From Shewanella algicola (lineage in GTDB: Bacteria > Pseudomonadota > Gammaproteobacteria > Enterobacterales > Shewanellaceae), in NCBI RefSeq assembly GCF_014648035.1, contig NZ_BMQI01000051.1, positions 1 through 33,990 of the forward strand: a stretch of DNA of 33,990 nt, written 5' to 3'. The notes under the pieces were generated by a model. The model was not told the DNA's origin, searched no databases, and saw nothing but the letters and a program-made list of their open reading frames with translations. Both the position numbers and the translations under genes were made by a program. Shown one piece after another: positions 1-7,584 of this stretch (the stretch's first letter is position 1; each line of letters opens with the position of its first letter).

Positions 1-22
1 TTATCTGTACTTCTATTAGATC

Positions 23-50
23 AAAGCCCTAGACGAATGTCTAGGGCTTT
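23..50. terminator. Strong stem-loop without a long T tract
   Basis: An 11-bp perfect stem (AAAGCCCTAGA / TCTAGGGCTTT) encloses the six-base loop CGAATG. Only three T residues follow on either strand. It could end a gene lying left of the window or back up the 3' end of the H-NS gene. A transcription-terminating role is inferred from shape only. Confidence 0.55.
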
Positions 51-63
51 GTCAGCAGTCTGA

Positions 64-81
64 GGCTTACCTAAGTAAGCC
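64..81 (-). terminator. Small stem-loop downstream of the H-NS gene
   Basis: A 7-bp perfect stem (GGCTTAC / GTAAGCC) with the loop CTAA sits about 40 bases past the H-NS stop codon. With the larger hairpin at 23-50 it forms a tandem pair at the end of the H-NS transcript. There is no T run on the minus strand, so it may be a weak terminator or an mRNA-end stabiliser. Confidence 0.35.
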
Positions 82-120
82 CTTTGTTATTAATATTTGA
101 TTACATTGTTACCAATATTG

Positions 121-531
121 TTATTCCATACCAGGAATTAAAAATTGGTCCATGCTTTTACCGCTATCAATTTGGTTTTTGAATACTGTTGGCATACGGC
201 CTTGGCCAGTCCACTGGATTAATTCACCGTCAACAGTGATTTGATATTTTGGTGGACGAGGTGCGCGTTTTGTCTTTGTTGCTTTAGGTGAAGATGTCAC
301 GTCACCTAAATCTTCGATAGATAAACCACTGTTTTCGATTTGAGCTAGAATTTCTGCAATGCGAGCATTACGTTCAGCATTTGCTTCAAGTTCTAATTTC
401 TCTTCTTCTTCGCGGTCAGCAATAATTTTTTCAAGCTTAGCTGCTGTGTCACGCAAATCATCAAGAGATAATTCCTTAACTGCAGCTTTAAAGCGACGAC
501 CGTGGGTTAAAATATCTAAAAAGTCACTCAT
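121..531 (-). CDS. hns: H-NS family nucleoid-associated protein
   Basis: This encodes a 136-residue DNA-binding protein of the H-NS/StpA family, which silences AT-rich DNA. Residues 1-65 are charged and helical, fitting the oligomerisation coiled coil. Residues 80-95 form a basic linker rich in Lys, Arg and Pro. Residues 95-136 are the DNA-binding domain with the WTGQGR core (Q110-G111-R112) that inserts into the minor groove, followed by the usual GKSMDQFLI end. Length matches the family (about 135). The ATG has a TAGGAAA ribosome site about nine bases upstream. Gammaproteobacteria often carry several paralogues, so whether this is the main H-NS or a second copy cannot be told from the window. 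Confidence 0.93.
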   Translation of the reverse strand: MSDFLDILTHGRRFKAAVKELSLDDLRDTAAKLEKIIADREEEEKLELEANAERNARIAEILAQIENSGLSIEDLGDVTSSPKATKTKRAPRPPKYQITVDGELIQWTGQGRMPTVFKNQIDSGKSMDQFLIPGME

Positions 532-641
532 GTTGTTTAGTTTCCTAATGATTTGTTTTCAAAAAATGAAAAATGATAAAGGTTAAATTGTCCAACGTAC
601 AAGGTAAATTTCAGTATTGCATATGGTTTATTTAGGTCGTT

Positions 642-671
642 ATTATATATTTTTCTGAGATTTAATCTCAG
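642..671 (-). promoter_or_regulatory. Candidate H-NS gene promoter with overlapping 17-bp dyad
   Basis: On the minus strand TATAAT (complement of 642-647) is a consensus -10. Seventeen bases upstream the -35 position falls inside CTGAGATTTAATCTCAG (655-671), a perfect inverted repeat around one central base. The dyad would cover the -35 box, the usual place for a repressor or an activator overlapping RNA polymerase. The leader to the start codon would be about 105 bases. The rest of 532-840 is AT-rich and holds no gene I can support. Confidence 0.4.
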
Positions 672-847
672 TTGAATATCAATATAGCTTTAATTAATAC
701 TGAATATAGGTGTAATAATAGAAACTATTGAGCAATGGATCAAATTAAATTAACGATATAATAGATTATTTTAAATAATTGAGCGTATATTTCGTTATCT
801 GCTTTATGACATGTTTAGTTAGATTGCCACTAACAAAGCTAAAAAAA

Positions 848-865
848 TCTAAACAAGCGTTTGAA
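848..865. promoter_or_regulatory. PsrA-like operator upstream of etfB
   Basis: TCTAAACAAGCGTTTGAA is a dyad with AAAC / GTTT arms four bases apart. It fits the PsrA box as I remember it ([C/G]AAAC, 2-4 bases, GTTT[G/C]) with one mismatch. PsrA is a TetR-type fatty-acid-responsive regulator in Pseudomonas and Shewanella. Control of the electron-transfer flavoprotein by a beta-oxidation regulator makes metabolic sense. The match is by eye. Confidence 0.5.
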
Positions 866-870
866 TGTGA

Positions 871-886
871 TTGACGTTAACGTTAA
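871..886. promoter_or_regulatory. LiuR-like operator upstream of etfB
   Basis: TTGACGTTAACGTTAA is a near-perfect 16-bp palindrome. It resembles the site upstream of liuR (18875-18890) and two sites upstream of the acyl-CoA dehydrogenase gene (7560-7575 and 7585-7600). It also fits the LiuR motif as I recall it from comparative studies (TTTACGTnnACGTAAA type). It lies 83 bases before the etfB start codon and five bases after the PsrA-like dyad, so etfBA may answer to both fatty-acid and branched-chain signals. Confidence 0.6.
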
Positions 887-968
887 CAGGCCGTAAAGTG
901 AACCCATCTTGCATTGGCTATAGCCAGTGTGTTGTCCACATACATTGAAGGTGTAGGAAGGAAAACCT

Positions 969-1718
969 ATGAAAGTATTGGTACCTGTTAAACGCGTAGT
1001 CGATGCCAATGTGAAAGTCAGGGTAAAAGCTGATAACACAAATGTTGATACGACAAACCTTAAAATGGCGTTAAACCCATTTTGCGAAATTGCAGTAGAA
1101 GAAGCCGTTCGTTTAAAAGAAGCAGGCATCGCGACTGAAGTTGTTGTGGTGAGTGTGGGCGCTAAAGTGGTGCAAGAGCAATTAAGAACCGCGATGGCAT
1201 TAGGGGCCGACCGTGCAATACATATCGAAACCGACGAGGATTTAGTTCCGTTGTCGATTGCCAAGCTGTTAAAAGCAGTGCAAGAAAAAGAACAAGCCCA
1301 ACTGATTTTGTTTGGTAAGCAATCCATTGATGGCGATAACAACCAAACCGGCCAAATGCTTGCCGCATTAACCGATATGCCACAAGCAACATTTGCTTCT
1401 GAAGTGAAGTTAGATGGCGACAAGGCAACGGTAACACGTGAAATCGATGGTGGTTTACAAACGTTAAACATGCCTTTACCGGCTATTGTCACCGTTGATT
1501 TACGTTTAAATGAGCCGCGTTATGCATCATTGCCAAACATTATGAAAGCGAAACGTAAACCACTCGAAACCTTAACGGTTGCAGATTTAGGTGTAAGCTT
1601 AAAAGCGCATCAAACCGTGATTAAAGTGACCCCACCTGTGGATCGTAAAGCGGGCATTCTAGTGTCTTCAGTTGAAGAATTGGTTGAGAAGTTAAAAAAC
1701 GAAGCGAAGGTGATCTAA
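969..1718 (+). CDS. etfB: Electron transfer flavoprotein, beta subunit
   Basis: This encodes the 249-residue small (beta) subunit of the heterodimeric ETF. It binds AMP, pairs with the FAD-binding alpha subunit, and passes electrons from acyl-CoA dehydrogenases to ETF-ubiquinone oxidoreductase. The N-terminus (MKVLVPVKRVVD), the NPFCEIAVEEAVRLKE stretch near residue 36 and the DLRLNEPRYASLPNIMKAKR stretch near residue 180 are typical of EtfB, and the length is standard. A GGAAGG ribosome site precedes the ATG. It is followed after one base by etfA, so the two are translated as a pair. Likely electron donors encoded in this window are LiuA and the acyl-CoA dehydrogenase at 5646-7436. Confidence 0.97.
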   Translation: MKVLVPVKRVVDANVKVRVKADNTNVDTTNLKMALNPFCEIAVEEAVRLKEAGIATEVVVVSVGAKVVQEQLRTAMALGADRAIHIETDEDLVPLSIAKLLKAVQEKEQAQLILFGKQSIDGDNNQTGQMLAALTDMPQATFASEVKLDGDKATVTREIDGGLQTLNMPLPAIVTVDLRLNEPRYASLPNIMKAKRKPLETLTVADLGVSLKAHQTVIKVTPPVDRKAGILVSSVEELVEKLKNEAKVI

Positions 1719-1719
1719 T

Positions 1720-2643
1720 ATGGCCATTTTAGTATTAGCAGAACACGATAACGTCAGTTTAAAAACTGATACGGCAAAAGTGGTCAGTGCAGCAACGGCC
1801 ATTGGTGGTGATGTACATGTATTGGTTGCCGGTCATGATTGTGCTGCTGTGGTAACTGCTGCACAAAGCCTTGCGGGTGTCAGTAAAGTGTTGGTTGCGG
1901 ATAGCGCAGAATATAGCGCGCAATTGGCTGAAAATGTATCAAAATTAGTTGTTGAACTTGCCGCTGATTATGATCATGTATTGGCAGCGGCGACCAGCGT
2001 AGGTAAAGATACTTTACCTCGCGTTGCAGCATTATTAGATGTATCACAAATTTCTGAAGTCATTGAAGTGGTGAGTAGCGATACTTTTGTTCGTCCAATT
2101 TATGCGGGTAACGCATTGGCAACAGTGCAAAGTTTAGATGCTAAAAAAGTCATGACAGTGCGCTCTAGTGCATTTGATGCTGCAGCTTCAACCGGCAGCG
2201 CAGAAGTCGTTAACCTTACTCAGGCTATTGCTGCGCGCACAGAGTTTGTATCGCAAGCGTTAACTGAATCGGCTCGTCCAGAGCTGGGTAATGCTGGTAT
2301 TATCGTGTCAGGCGGCCGTGGTATGGGCAGTGGTGAGAACTTTGCTATTTTAGAACAGCTTGCCGATAAGTTAGGCGCTGCAGTGGGTGCATCTCGCGCG
2401 GCGGTTGATGCTGGCTTTGTACCTAACGATTTACAAGTCGGTCAAACGGGTAAAATCGTTGCGCCAGACTTGTACATTGCGGTCGGTATTTCTGGAGCTA
2501 TTCAGCATCTTGCCGGTATGAAAGATTCAAAAGTGATTGTGGCTATTAACAAAGATCCTGAAGCACCGATTTTCCAGGTGGCTGACTATGGTCTAGTGGC
2601 TGATTTATTTGAGGCCGTCCCTGCACTAAACGGCCTAGTTTAA
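1720..2643 (+). CDS. etfA: Electron transfer flavoprotein, alpha subunit
   Basis: This encodes the 307-residue FAD-carrying subunit of ETF. The N-terminal half resembles the EtfB fold. The C-terminal half, from about residue 196, carries the FAD domain: SGGRGMGSGENF, then GASRAAVDAGFVPNDLQVGQ, then the ETF-alpha signature LYIAVGISGAIQH, then INKDPEAPIFQVADYG. Length is normal (about 310). Its ATG starts one base after the etfB stop, which indicates coupled translation. A strong rho-independent terminator follows the stop codon by about 60 bases, so etfBA is a two-gene operon. Confidence 0.97.
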   Translation: MAILVLAEHDNVSLKTDTAKVVSAATAIGGDVHVLVAGHDCAAVVTAAQSLAGVSKVLVADSAEYSAQLAENVSKLVVELAADYDHVLAAATSVGKDTLPRVAALLDVSQISEVIEVVSSDTFVRPIYAGNALATVQSLDAKKVMTVRSSAFDAAASTGSAEVVNLTQAIAARTEFVSQALTESARPELGNAGIIVSGGRGMGSGENFAILEQLADKLGAAVGASRAAVDAGFVPNDLQVGQTGKIVAPDLYIAVGISGAIQHLAGMKDSKVIVAINKDPEAPIFQVADYGLVADLFEAVPALNGLV

Positions 2644-2700
2644 CGCGACGACGGTTGTCTTGAAGGTCAAAACCTTTTGGATAGTCTGTTCACCTATTTA

Positions 2701-2736
2701 AAGGTTTCTACTTTATTTAAGTAGAAACCTTTTTTA
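2701..2736 (+). terminator. Rho-independent terminator of etfBA
   Basis: A 13-bp perfect stem (AAGGTTTCTACTT / AAGTAGAAACCTT) encloses the loop TATTT and is followed by a T run. This is a textbook terminator for the etfBA transcript. Confidence 0.92.
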
Positions 2737-2814
2737 TTGCTCATTTTGCAGCGAATACCAATCCGTAATAGATCAGTTGTTGGTTTTGTACTCAGAGTCT
2801 TAGTGTCTATTTGA

Positions 2815-2842
2815 TTTAAAAACGTTAAACTAATGCTATATA
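2815..2842 (+). promoter_or_regulatory. Candidate promoter for the riboswitch-transporter transcript
   Basis: TTTAAA (2815-2820), a 16-base spacer and TATATA (2837-2842) make a plausible sigma-70 promoter. Transcription from about 2850 would give a leader of roughly 400 bases containing the lysine riboswitch. The -35 match is only fair. No other gene is supported between the etfA terminator and this point. Confidence 0.3.
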
Positions 2843-2965
2843 CTTGTGATTAACATGGTGCTTTTGTTATTGAGACAGCATTTTTGCGTTTTTTTACTAG
2901 CACTGTATGACCCATTTATGATTTTATATTGGCGCTTTTTGTAATGTGGTTCTTACAACAAGCAA

Positions 2966-3170
2966 AAGTAGAGGTGCATTGCATAAGAGTCGTGTTGAAT
3001 TGGGTGATTCCGATAATTCAGCATAAAAGGATGCAATGCCGAAATAAATGAGTTGATCAACCTCATTTGTTGGGGCAGTTCTCGAAAGGGACTGCACTGT
3101 CATAGTGTTTTTATCGACATGATAAAAAATGATATTCATATTAAATGGGTATAGCTGTGGAGTGCTACTA
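2966..3170 (+). ncRNA. Lysine riboswitch (L box)
   Basis: The conserved core blocks of the lysine aptamer appear in order. They are AGTAGAGGTGC (2967-2977), AAGGATGCAATGCCGAA (starting near 3028), a P4-type hairpin with AAATGAG / CTCATTT arms (3046-3068), and TTGGGGCAGTTC with the P5 arm closing at GGGACTGC and running into ACTGTCA near 3103. After a variable hairpin (TTTTTATC / GATAAAAA) comes GGAGTGCTACT (3160-3169), whose CTACT can pair with AGTAG at 2967-2971 as helix P1. This block order matches the B. subtilis lysC leader as I know it. Established knowledge: the aptamer binds lysine and switches off the downstream gene. The call was made by eye and needs a covariance-model scan. Confidence 0.85.
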
Positions 3171-3218
3171 GTAATGTTAATGCATGCACTTTCTGTGTAT
3201 GTTTAGCCTTATTTCTAG

Positions 3219-3249
3219 TTTTTCTCCATTCGTATCCCACGAAGAAAAA
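3219..3249 (+). promoter_or_regulatory. Putative ribosome-site sequestering hairpin (expression platform)
   Basis: TTTTTC (3219-3224) plus TTCG (3229-3232) can pair with CGAA (3240-3243) plus GAAAAA (3244-3249), with a four-base bulge and a seven-base loop. The 3' arm is the only purine-rich segment that could serve as ribosome site for the ATG at 3258. No T-tract terminator is visible between the aptamer and the gene. The riboswitch therefore probably acts on translation, though the alternative pairing partner is not obvious. Confidence 0.45.
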
Positions 3250-3257
3250 AATAAATT

Positions 3258-4814
3258 ATGATAATAAGTTATGCCGATTCGGCACTGTCTGTTTTGCCAC
3301 CTGTTGTGGCGATTACGCTGGCCATATTAACCCGTAAAGTCCTGCTTTCTTTAGGGGTAGGCATTATTTTTGGTGCGTTATTATTGACTGATTTTTCATT
3401 GCTTAGCAGTGGTGAATATATTGCGACAACGGTGAGTCAGTTAGTGTGGAAAGATGCAGCACTGAATAGTTGGAACGTCTACATTTTAGGCTTTTTAATT
3501 GTATTAGGGATGATTACTGCATTAATTACCGTGAGTGGTTCTGCACGTGCGTTTGCTGATTGGGCTAAATTGCGTATTCGCAATAAGCGTGACGCTAAAT
3601 TAATGACCATGTTTTTGGGGTGCGTGGTCTTTATTGACGATTATTTTAACAGTTTAGTGGTTGGTTCAATTTCTCGTCCTATCACTGATCGTTATCATGT
3701 TTCTCGCGCAAAACTTGCCTATATTCTTGATTCGACCGCAGCGCCAATATGCGTTATCTCTCCGGTTTCTAGCTGGGGCGCTTACATTATTGCATTAATC
3801 GGCGGTATTTTAACGGCGCACGGTTTTGCTGATACAGGTCATTTGAGTGTGTTTATACAAATGATCCCAATGAACTTTTACGCACTTATTTCGTTATTGT
3901 TACTTTTATGCGTAGCAACATTTAGCTTAGACGTTGGGCCTTTACGTCAGCATGAGTTAAATGCGCTTCGTGGCGATTTATTTGACGAATCTAAAGGCCA
4001 ACCGCCAGGGGCAACAGCTGACTTACCTGAAGCCGATACAGGTAAAGTGATTGGTTTATTCTTACCTATCGCGATATTAGTGTTTGCGACGGTGTATTTT
4101 ATGGTGTCTAGCGGTGCAGATGCATTAGCGTCAAGTGAGTTACCTTTTAGTGTATTAGGTGCATTTGAAAATACCGATGTCAGCTCATCACTCTTTTTTG
4201 GTTCTATTGTGGGCTTTATTGCTACTGTAGTGCTTGCTATTAAGCAAAAAGTGGCATGGTCGATGTTATTACAGGGCATGCGAGTTGGTGCACTTTCAAT
4301 GTTACCAGCGGTCTATATCTTATTGTTTGCTTGGACGATTGCAGGTGTGATTGGCGAGCTTGAAACCGGTAAATATATGGCGAGCTTAGCCACCGACAAT
4401 ATTCCTTTTGCACTATTACCTGCAGGGTTATTTTTATTAGCGGGCGTAACAGCATTTTCAACTGGGACCAGTTGGGGGACCTTTGGAATTATGCTACCGA
4501 TTGCTGCAGATATGGCGATGGGCAGTGACAGCACCATGATGTTACCTATGTTGGCCGCTGTGTTGTCTGGCGCGGTATTTGGCGATCATTGTTCGCCGAT
4601 ATCGGACACCACTATCTTGTCATCAACGGGGGCGAGTTGTCATCATATTGACCATGTTGTGACGCAATTACCTTATGCGCTCATCGCTGCGACTATCAGC
4701 CTAGTGGGTTATACTGTTTTAGGGTATACCGCATCGCTAGTGGCAGGACTGATAAGTTGTGCAGTGTTGTTTGTGTTGAGTGTTGTGATACTGCATTTTT
4801 GGGCTAAAAAGTAA
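3258..4814 (+). CDS. lysW: NhaC-family transporter, probable lysine transporter LysW
   Basis: This encodes a 518-residue inner-membrane protein with many hydrophobic helices, belonging to the NhaC sodium/proton antiporter family. The family hallmark GDHCSPISDTTILSSTGA is present near residues 440-458. An intramembrane DDYFNSLVVG stretch occurs near residue 130. Sequence alone would give Na+/H+ antiporter NhaC. The lysine riboswitch directly upstream changes the reading: in gammaproteobacteria, NhaC-like proteins under L-box control have been proposed as lysine transporters (LysW). The start ATG has only a weak GAAGAAA ribosome site, which fits riboswitch-limited translation. The gene stands alone, with terminators on both sides. 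Transport direction and coupling ion are inferred. Confidence 0.8.
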   Translation: MIISYADSALSVLPPVVAITLAILTRKVLLSLGVGIIFGALLLTDFSLLSSGEYIATTVSQLVWKDAALNSWNVYILGFLIVLGMITALITVSGSARAFADWAKLRIRNKRDAKLMTMFLGCVVFIDDYFNSLVVGSISRPITDRYHVSRAKLAYILDSTAAPICVISPVSSWGAYIIALIGGILTAHGFADTGHLSVFIQMIPMNFYALISLLLLLCVATFSLDVGPLRQHELNALRGDLFDESKGQPPGATADLPEADTGKVIGLFLPIAILVFATVYFMVSSGADALASSELPFSVLGAFENTDVSSSLFFGSIVGFIATVVLAIKQKVAWSMLLQGMRVGALSMLPAVYILLFAWTIAGVIGELETGKYMASLATDNIPFALLPAGLFLLAGVTAFSTGTSWGTFGIMLPIAADMAMGSDSTMMLPMLAAVLSGAVFGDHCSPISDTTILSSTGASCHHIDHVVTQLPYALIAATISLVGYTVLGYTASLVAGLISCAVLFVLSVVILHFWAKK

Positions 4815-4854
4815 TCTCAAGCTTAGATTCAAACCTCATAAACGTTGCGTATTA

Positions 4855-4889
4855 AAAAATGCCGTATTCATAACGAATACGGCATTTTT
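4855..4889 (+). terminator. Rho-independent terminator after the NhaC-family gene
   Basis: Arms AAAAATGCCGTATTC / GAATACGGCATTTTT enclose the loop ATAAC and end in a T run. It lies about 40 bases past the stop codon. Its A-rich 5' side means it could also work on the opposite strand, but no minus-strand gene ends here. Confidence 0.9.
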
Positions 4890-4959
4890 GTTTGTTGTTA
4901 GCATGTTAAACCAGTTACTATAAGCCGCATAAATTGACCAACGATTAGGACACTAAATT

Positions 4960-5538
4960 TTGGCGCAACTGTACTTTTATTATTCGGCGATGAATGCCGG
5001 TAAATCGACTTCATTGCTGCAGTCTTCTTATAATTATCGTGAGCGCGGGATGCATACCCTAGTGATGACGGCGTCGATAGACAATCGTTATGGTGTCGGC
5101 AAAGTGTCATCCCGTATTGGCATTGAAACAGATGCGCAGGTATTTGGTAGTAATGATAATTTAATTGAACTTATTTCGACTTCTCATGATGAGAAAAAAA
5201 TCCATTGCGTACTGGTCGATGAAAGTCAGTTTTTGAGTAAAGAACAGGTGCGTCAGTTAACACATGTGGTCGATAATATGGATATTCCCGTGTTGTGTTA
5301 TGGGCTGCGTAATGACTTCCAAGGTGAACTGTTTCCCGGTAGCCAATATCTATTAGCCTGGGCAGACAAATTAGTTGAGCTTAAAACGATTTGTCATTGT
5401 GGCCGTAAAGCAAACATGGTGGTAAGACTGGACCATGAAGGTAAGCCGATGCGTGAAGGTGAGCAGGTTGCTATTGGCGGGAATGAAAGCTATGAGTCAG
5501 TTTGCCGTAAGCATTTTCGTGAGTTTTTGTGGGATTAA
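4960..5538 (+). CDS. tdk: Thymidine kinase
   Basis: This encodes a 192-residue type II thymidine kinase, which phosphorylates thymidine to dTMP in the salvage pathway. Residues 9-17 (SAMNAGKST) are the P-loop. Glu88 in VDESQF is the catalytic base. The zinc site is Cys145, Cys147, Cys182 and His185 (TICHCGRK and VCRKH). The sequence is close to E. coli Tdk along its length. The start is a TTG: the frame begins MAQLYFYYSAMNAGKS, exactly as in the E. coli protein, and an AGGA site lies nine bases upstream, whereas the first in-frame ATG would remove part of the P-loop. The gene stands alone and converges on the acyl-CoA dehydrogenase gene through a shared terminator. Confidence 0.97.
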   Translation: MAQLYFYYSAMNAGKSTSLLQSSYNYRERGMHTLVMTASIDNRYGVGKVSSRIGIETDAQVFGSNDNLIELISTSHDEKKIHCVLVDESQFLSKEQVRQLTHVVDNMDIPVLCYGLRNDFQGELFPGSQYLLAWADKLVELKTICHCGRKANMVVRLDHEGKPMREGEQVAIGGNESYESVCRKHFREFLWD

Positions 5539-5582
5539 GGTTTAGCTAATTGTCGTTCGTATTTGGTTAAGTTTTATTTTAT

Positions 5583-5619
5583 AAAAAAGCCGCTTCAATT
5601 GTATTGAAGCGGCTTTTTT
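5583..5619. terminator. Bidirectional terminator between tdk and the acyl-CoA dehydrogenase gene
   Basis: A 17-bp stem (AAAAAAGCCGCTTCAAT / ATTGAAGCGGCTTTTTT) with the three-base loop TGT has an A run on one side and a T run on the other. It sits between convergent genes, 45 bases after the tdk stop and 27 bases before the stop of the minus-strand gene. Confidence 0.95.
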
Positions 5620-5645
5620 ACGGTTTTTACCGGAACATACCGTTA

Positions 5646-7436
5646 TTAAAAATCGGCTTCGGCGAAATCAACAATATTAGCACTACTAGATTCAATTTGT
5701 TTGCGTAAGCTACGAGTTTGGCTCCCCCAATAACTCATAAAAAACTGTGCTGTTTTTAGTTTAGCTTGGTAAAAGCTTGTCTCTTCGGTACCGGCTTCTA
5801 TCGCTGCTAATGATGTTGCAGCAACACGAGTCCACATCCAGGCAAGGGCACAAATACCGAATAACTGCATATAAGCCATTGATGCCGCACCAATTAAGTC
5901 GGGGTTTTTACTGGCTGATTGCACAATAAATCCGGTGGCTTTTTCAAGATCGCCCGCCGCATCCATTAACCCAGCAAGATAAGGTTTCATTGCATCATTA
6001 GTAGCATGTTGCTGCACGAGCTCTTTGACCATGCCGGACCATAGCGTTAATGCAGCGCCTTTATCTGCCAGTAATTTACGGCCAACTAAATCAAGTGCTT
6101 GTACACCATTAGTGCCTTCATAAATCATCGCGATACGGATATCACGGACAAACTGCTCCATACCCCATTCGTTAATATAACCATGGCCGCCATACACTTG
6201 TTGCGCATCTACGCAGGCTTTAAAGCCCTGGTCGGTAACAAACCCTTTAACAATGGGAGTGAATAGTGCGGCAAGTGCAGAGGCTTGTTTCGCTTTAGCA
6301 GGATCGGTATGACGCTCTGCTTGATCAAGCCATAATGCTTGTTGGCCCATTAGCGCACGAGTCCCTTCATTGAACGACTTTTGTGACAACAGCATACGGC
6401 GAACATCACCATGCACAAGCAATGAGTCAGCGGTTTGGTCTGGTTGTTTAACCCCACTTAAAGCCCGGCCCTGGATACGGTCTTTGGCATAAACTAATGC
6501 GTTTTGATAAGCAATGTCTGACACGCCTAAGCCTTGAATACCAACACCTAAACGCGCTTGGTTCATCATGGTAAACATGGCTTTTAGGCCTTGATGTGGC
6601 GCGCCAACGAGTTCACCTATTGCACCATCAAAATGCATCACACAGGTTGAATTACCGTGAATGCCCATTTTGTGCTCTAAACCGGTAGCACTTAATGTGT
6701 TGGCTTCACCTAAACTGCCATCGGCATTGACTAAAAACTTAGGTACGGCAAATAACGAAATCCCTTTTACGCCATCAGGTGCATCGGGTAGTCGAGCTAA
6801 TACTAAGTGAATGATATTGTCGGCTAAGTCATGATCGCCAGATGAAATAAAGATTTTTTCTCCGCTTATGGCATATACATTATCAGCCACAGAAACGGCT
6901 TTTGTGCGCAGTAAGGCTAAATCAGTCCCGGCATGAGACTCGGTTAAGTTCATGGTGCCAGTCCATTCCCCGCTCACCAATTTGGCGAGGTACTTTTGTT
7001 TAAGCGCATCGCTACCATGTACATGAATTGCTGAATATGCACCATGGGTTAACCCTGGGTACATTGCAAATGCCATGTTAGTGGCTGTTTTCATTTCGGT
7101 GGCAAATGTACCAATAACCTCAGGTAAGCCTTGGCCACCAAATTCAGGGTCGCATGTTAATGTTGCCCAACCATCTTCTACATATTGTTTGTAAGCTTGC
7201 TTAAAACCTGTTGGTGTAATGACTTTTCCGTCAACCAGTTTACAGCCCTCTAAATCACCGCTGGCATTCAGTGGCAGCATAATGTCGGTGGTAAAGTCTG
7301 CAACGCCTTGCAAAATCGCGTCAGTGAGATCGGCATCTATTTCATCAAAACCACGTAAATCAGTTTGTTGATAGATGTTCAGCAATTCAGACAAAATGAA
7401 TTGGTAATCACGCAGAGGAGCTTGGTAAATAGGCAT
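5646..7436 (-). CDS. Acyl-CoA dehydrogenase (long form, DmdC/AcdA-like)
   Basis: This encodes a 596-residue FAD enzyme that forms the 2,3-double bond of an acyl-CoA and feeds electrons to ETF. Residues 1-35 are the short N-terminal extension of the long subfamily. The N, middle and catalytic domains span about 40-450, with the TESHAGTDL flavin segment near 165-173 and the catalytic Glu440 in MIYEGTNG. Residues 460-590 are the C-terminal extension found in this group, which includes 3-methylmercaptopropionyl-CoA dehydrogenases. Shewanella genomes have several such proteins and the substrate is not settled by sequence. AAGGAA stands six bases before the ATG. Upstream DNA carries two LiuR-like sites and a FadR-like half site, suggesting a role in branched-chain or fatty-acid breakdown. 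Confidence 0.9.
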   Translation of the reverse strand: MPIYQAPLRDYQFILSELLNIYQQTDLRGFDEIDADLTDAILQGVADFTTDIMLPLNASGDLEGCKLVDGKVITPTGFKQAYKQYVEDGWATLTCDPEFGGQGLPEVIGTFATEMKTATNMAFAMYPGLTHGAYSAIHVHGSDALKQKYLAKLVSGEWTGTMNLTESHAGTDLALLRTKAVSVADNVYAISGEKIFISSGDHDLADNIIHLVLARLPDAPDGVKGISLFAVPKFLVNADGSLGEANTLSATGLEHKMGIHGNSTCVMHFDGAIGELVGAPHQGLKAMFTMMNQARLGVGIQGLGVSDIAYQNALVYAKDRIQGRALSGVKQPDQTADSLLVHGDVRRMLLSQKSFNEGTRALMGQQALWLDQAERHTDPAKAKQASALAALFTPIVKGFVTDQGFKACVDAQQVYGGHGYINEWGMEQFVRDIRIAMIYEGTNGVQALDLVGRKLLADKGAALTLWSGMVKELVQQHATNDAMKPYLAGLMDAAGDLEKATGFIVQSASKNPDLIGAASMAYMQLFGICALAWMWTRVAATSLAAIEAGTEETSFYQAKLKTAQFFMSYWGSQTRSLRKQIESSSANIVDFAEADF

Positions 7437-7491
7437 AAGTCATTCCTTGGTTGGTTATTGCTTTTACGGTTTGGGTGACCGAGGTAATTGT

Positions 7492-7508
7492 CACTGGTCC
7501 GATGTTTG
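7492..7508. promoter_or_regulatory. FadR-like half site upstream of the acyl-CoA dehydrogenase gene
   Basis: CACTGGTCCGATGTTTG contains the block ACTGGTCCGA, which matches the left half and centre of the gammaproteobacterial FadR operator (ACTGGTCCGACC type). The right half is poor. It lies 56 bases before the start codon, a normal place for a repressor. The match is by eye and could be chance. Confidence 0.35.
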
Positions 7509-7559
7509 TTTTGTTAGTCACATAACATACCCAATTTCGAGTAAAAACTCAGTATTATT

Positions 7560-7575
7560 TTTACGTAAGCGTAAA
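7560..7575. promoter_or_regulatory. LiuR-like operator 1 upstream of the acyl-CoA dehydrogenase gene
   Basis: TTTACGTAAGCGTAAA is a 16-bp dyad with perfect TTTACG / CGTAAA arms, the best palindrome of its kind in the window. It resembles the site upstream of liuR. Aside from the three sites listed here, I see nothing in the 394-base gap at 7437-7830. Confidence 0.6.
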
Positions 7576-7584
7576 CTTATTTGT

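Noticed and set aside
839..1492. 217-codon open frame on the minus strand opposite etfB
   Set aside because: It lies antisense to an unmistakable etfB, and its Ser/Thr/Ala-rich translation matches no family I know. It is a shadow of the etfB codon pattern.
2924..3139. 71-codon minus-strand open frame in the gap before the NhaC-family gene
   Set aside because: It covers the lysine riboswitch on the opposite strand, lacks a ribosome site, and its composition is not protein-like. The riboswitch explains the sequence.
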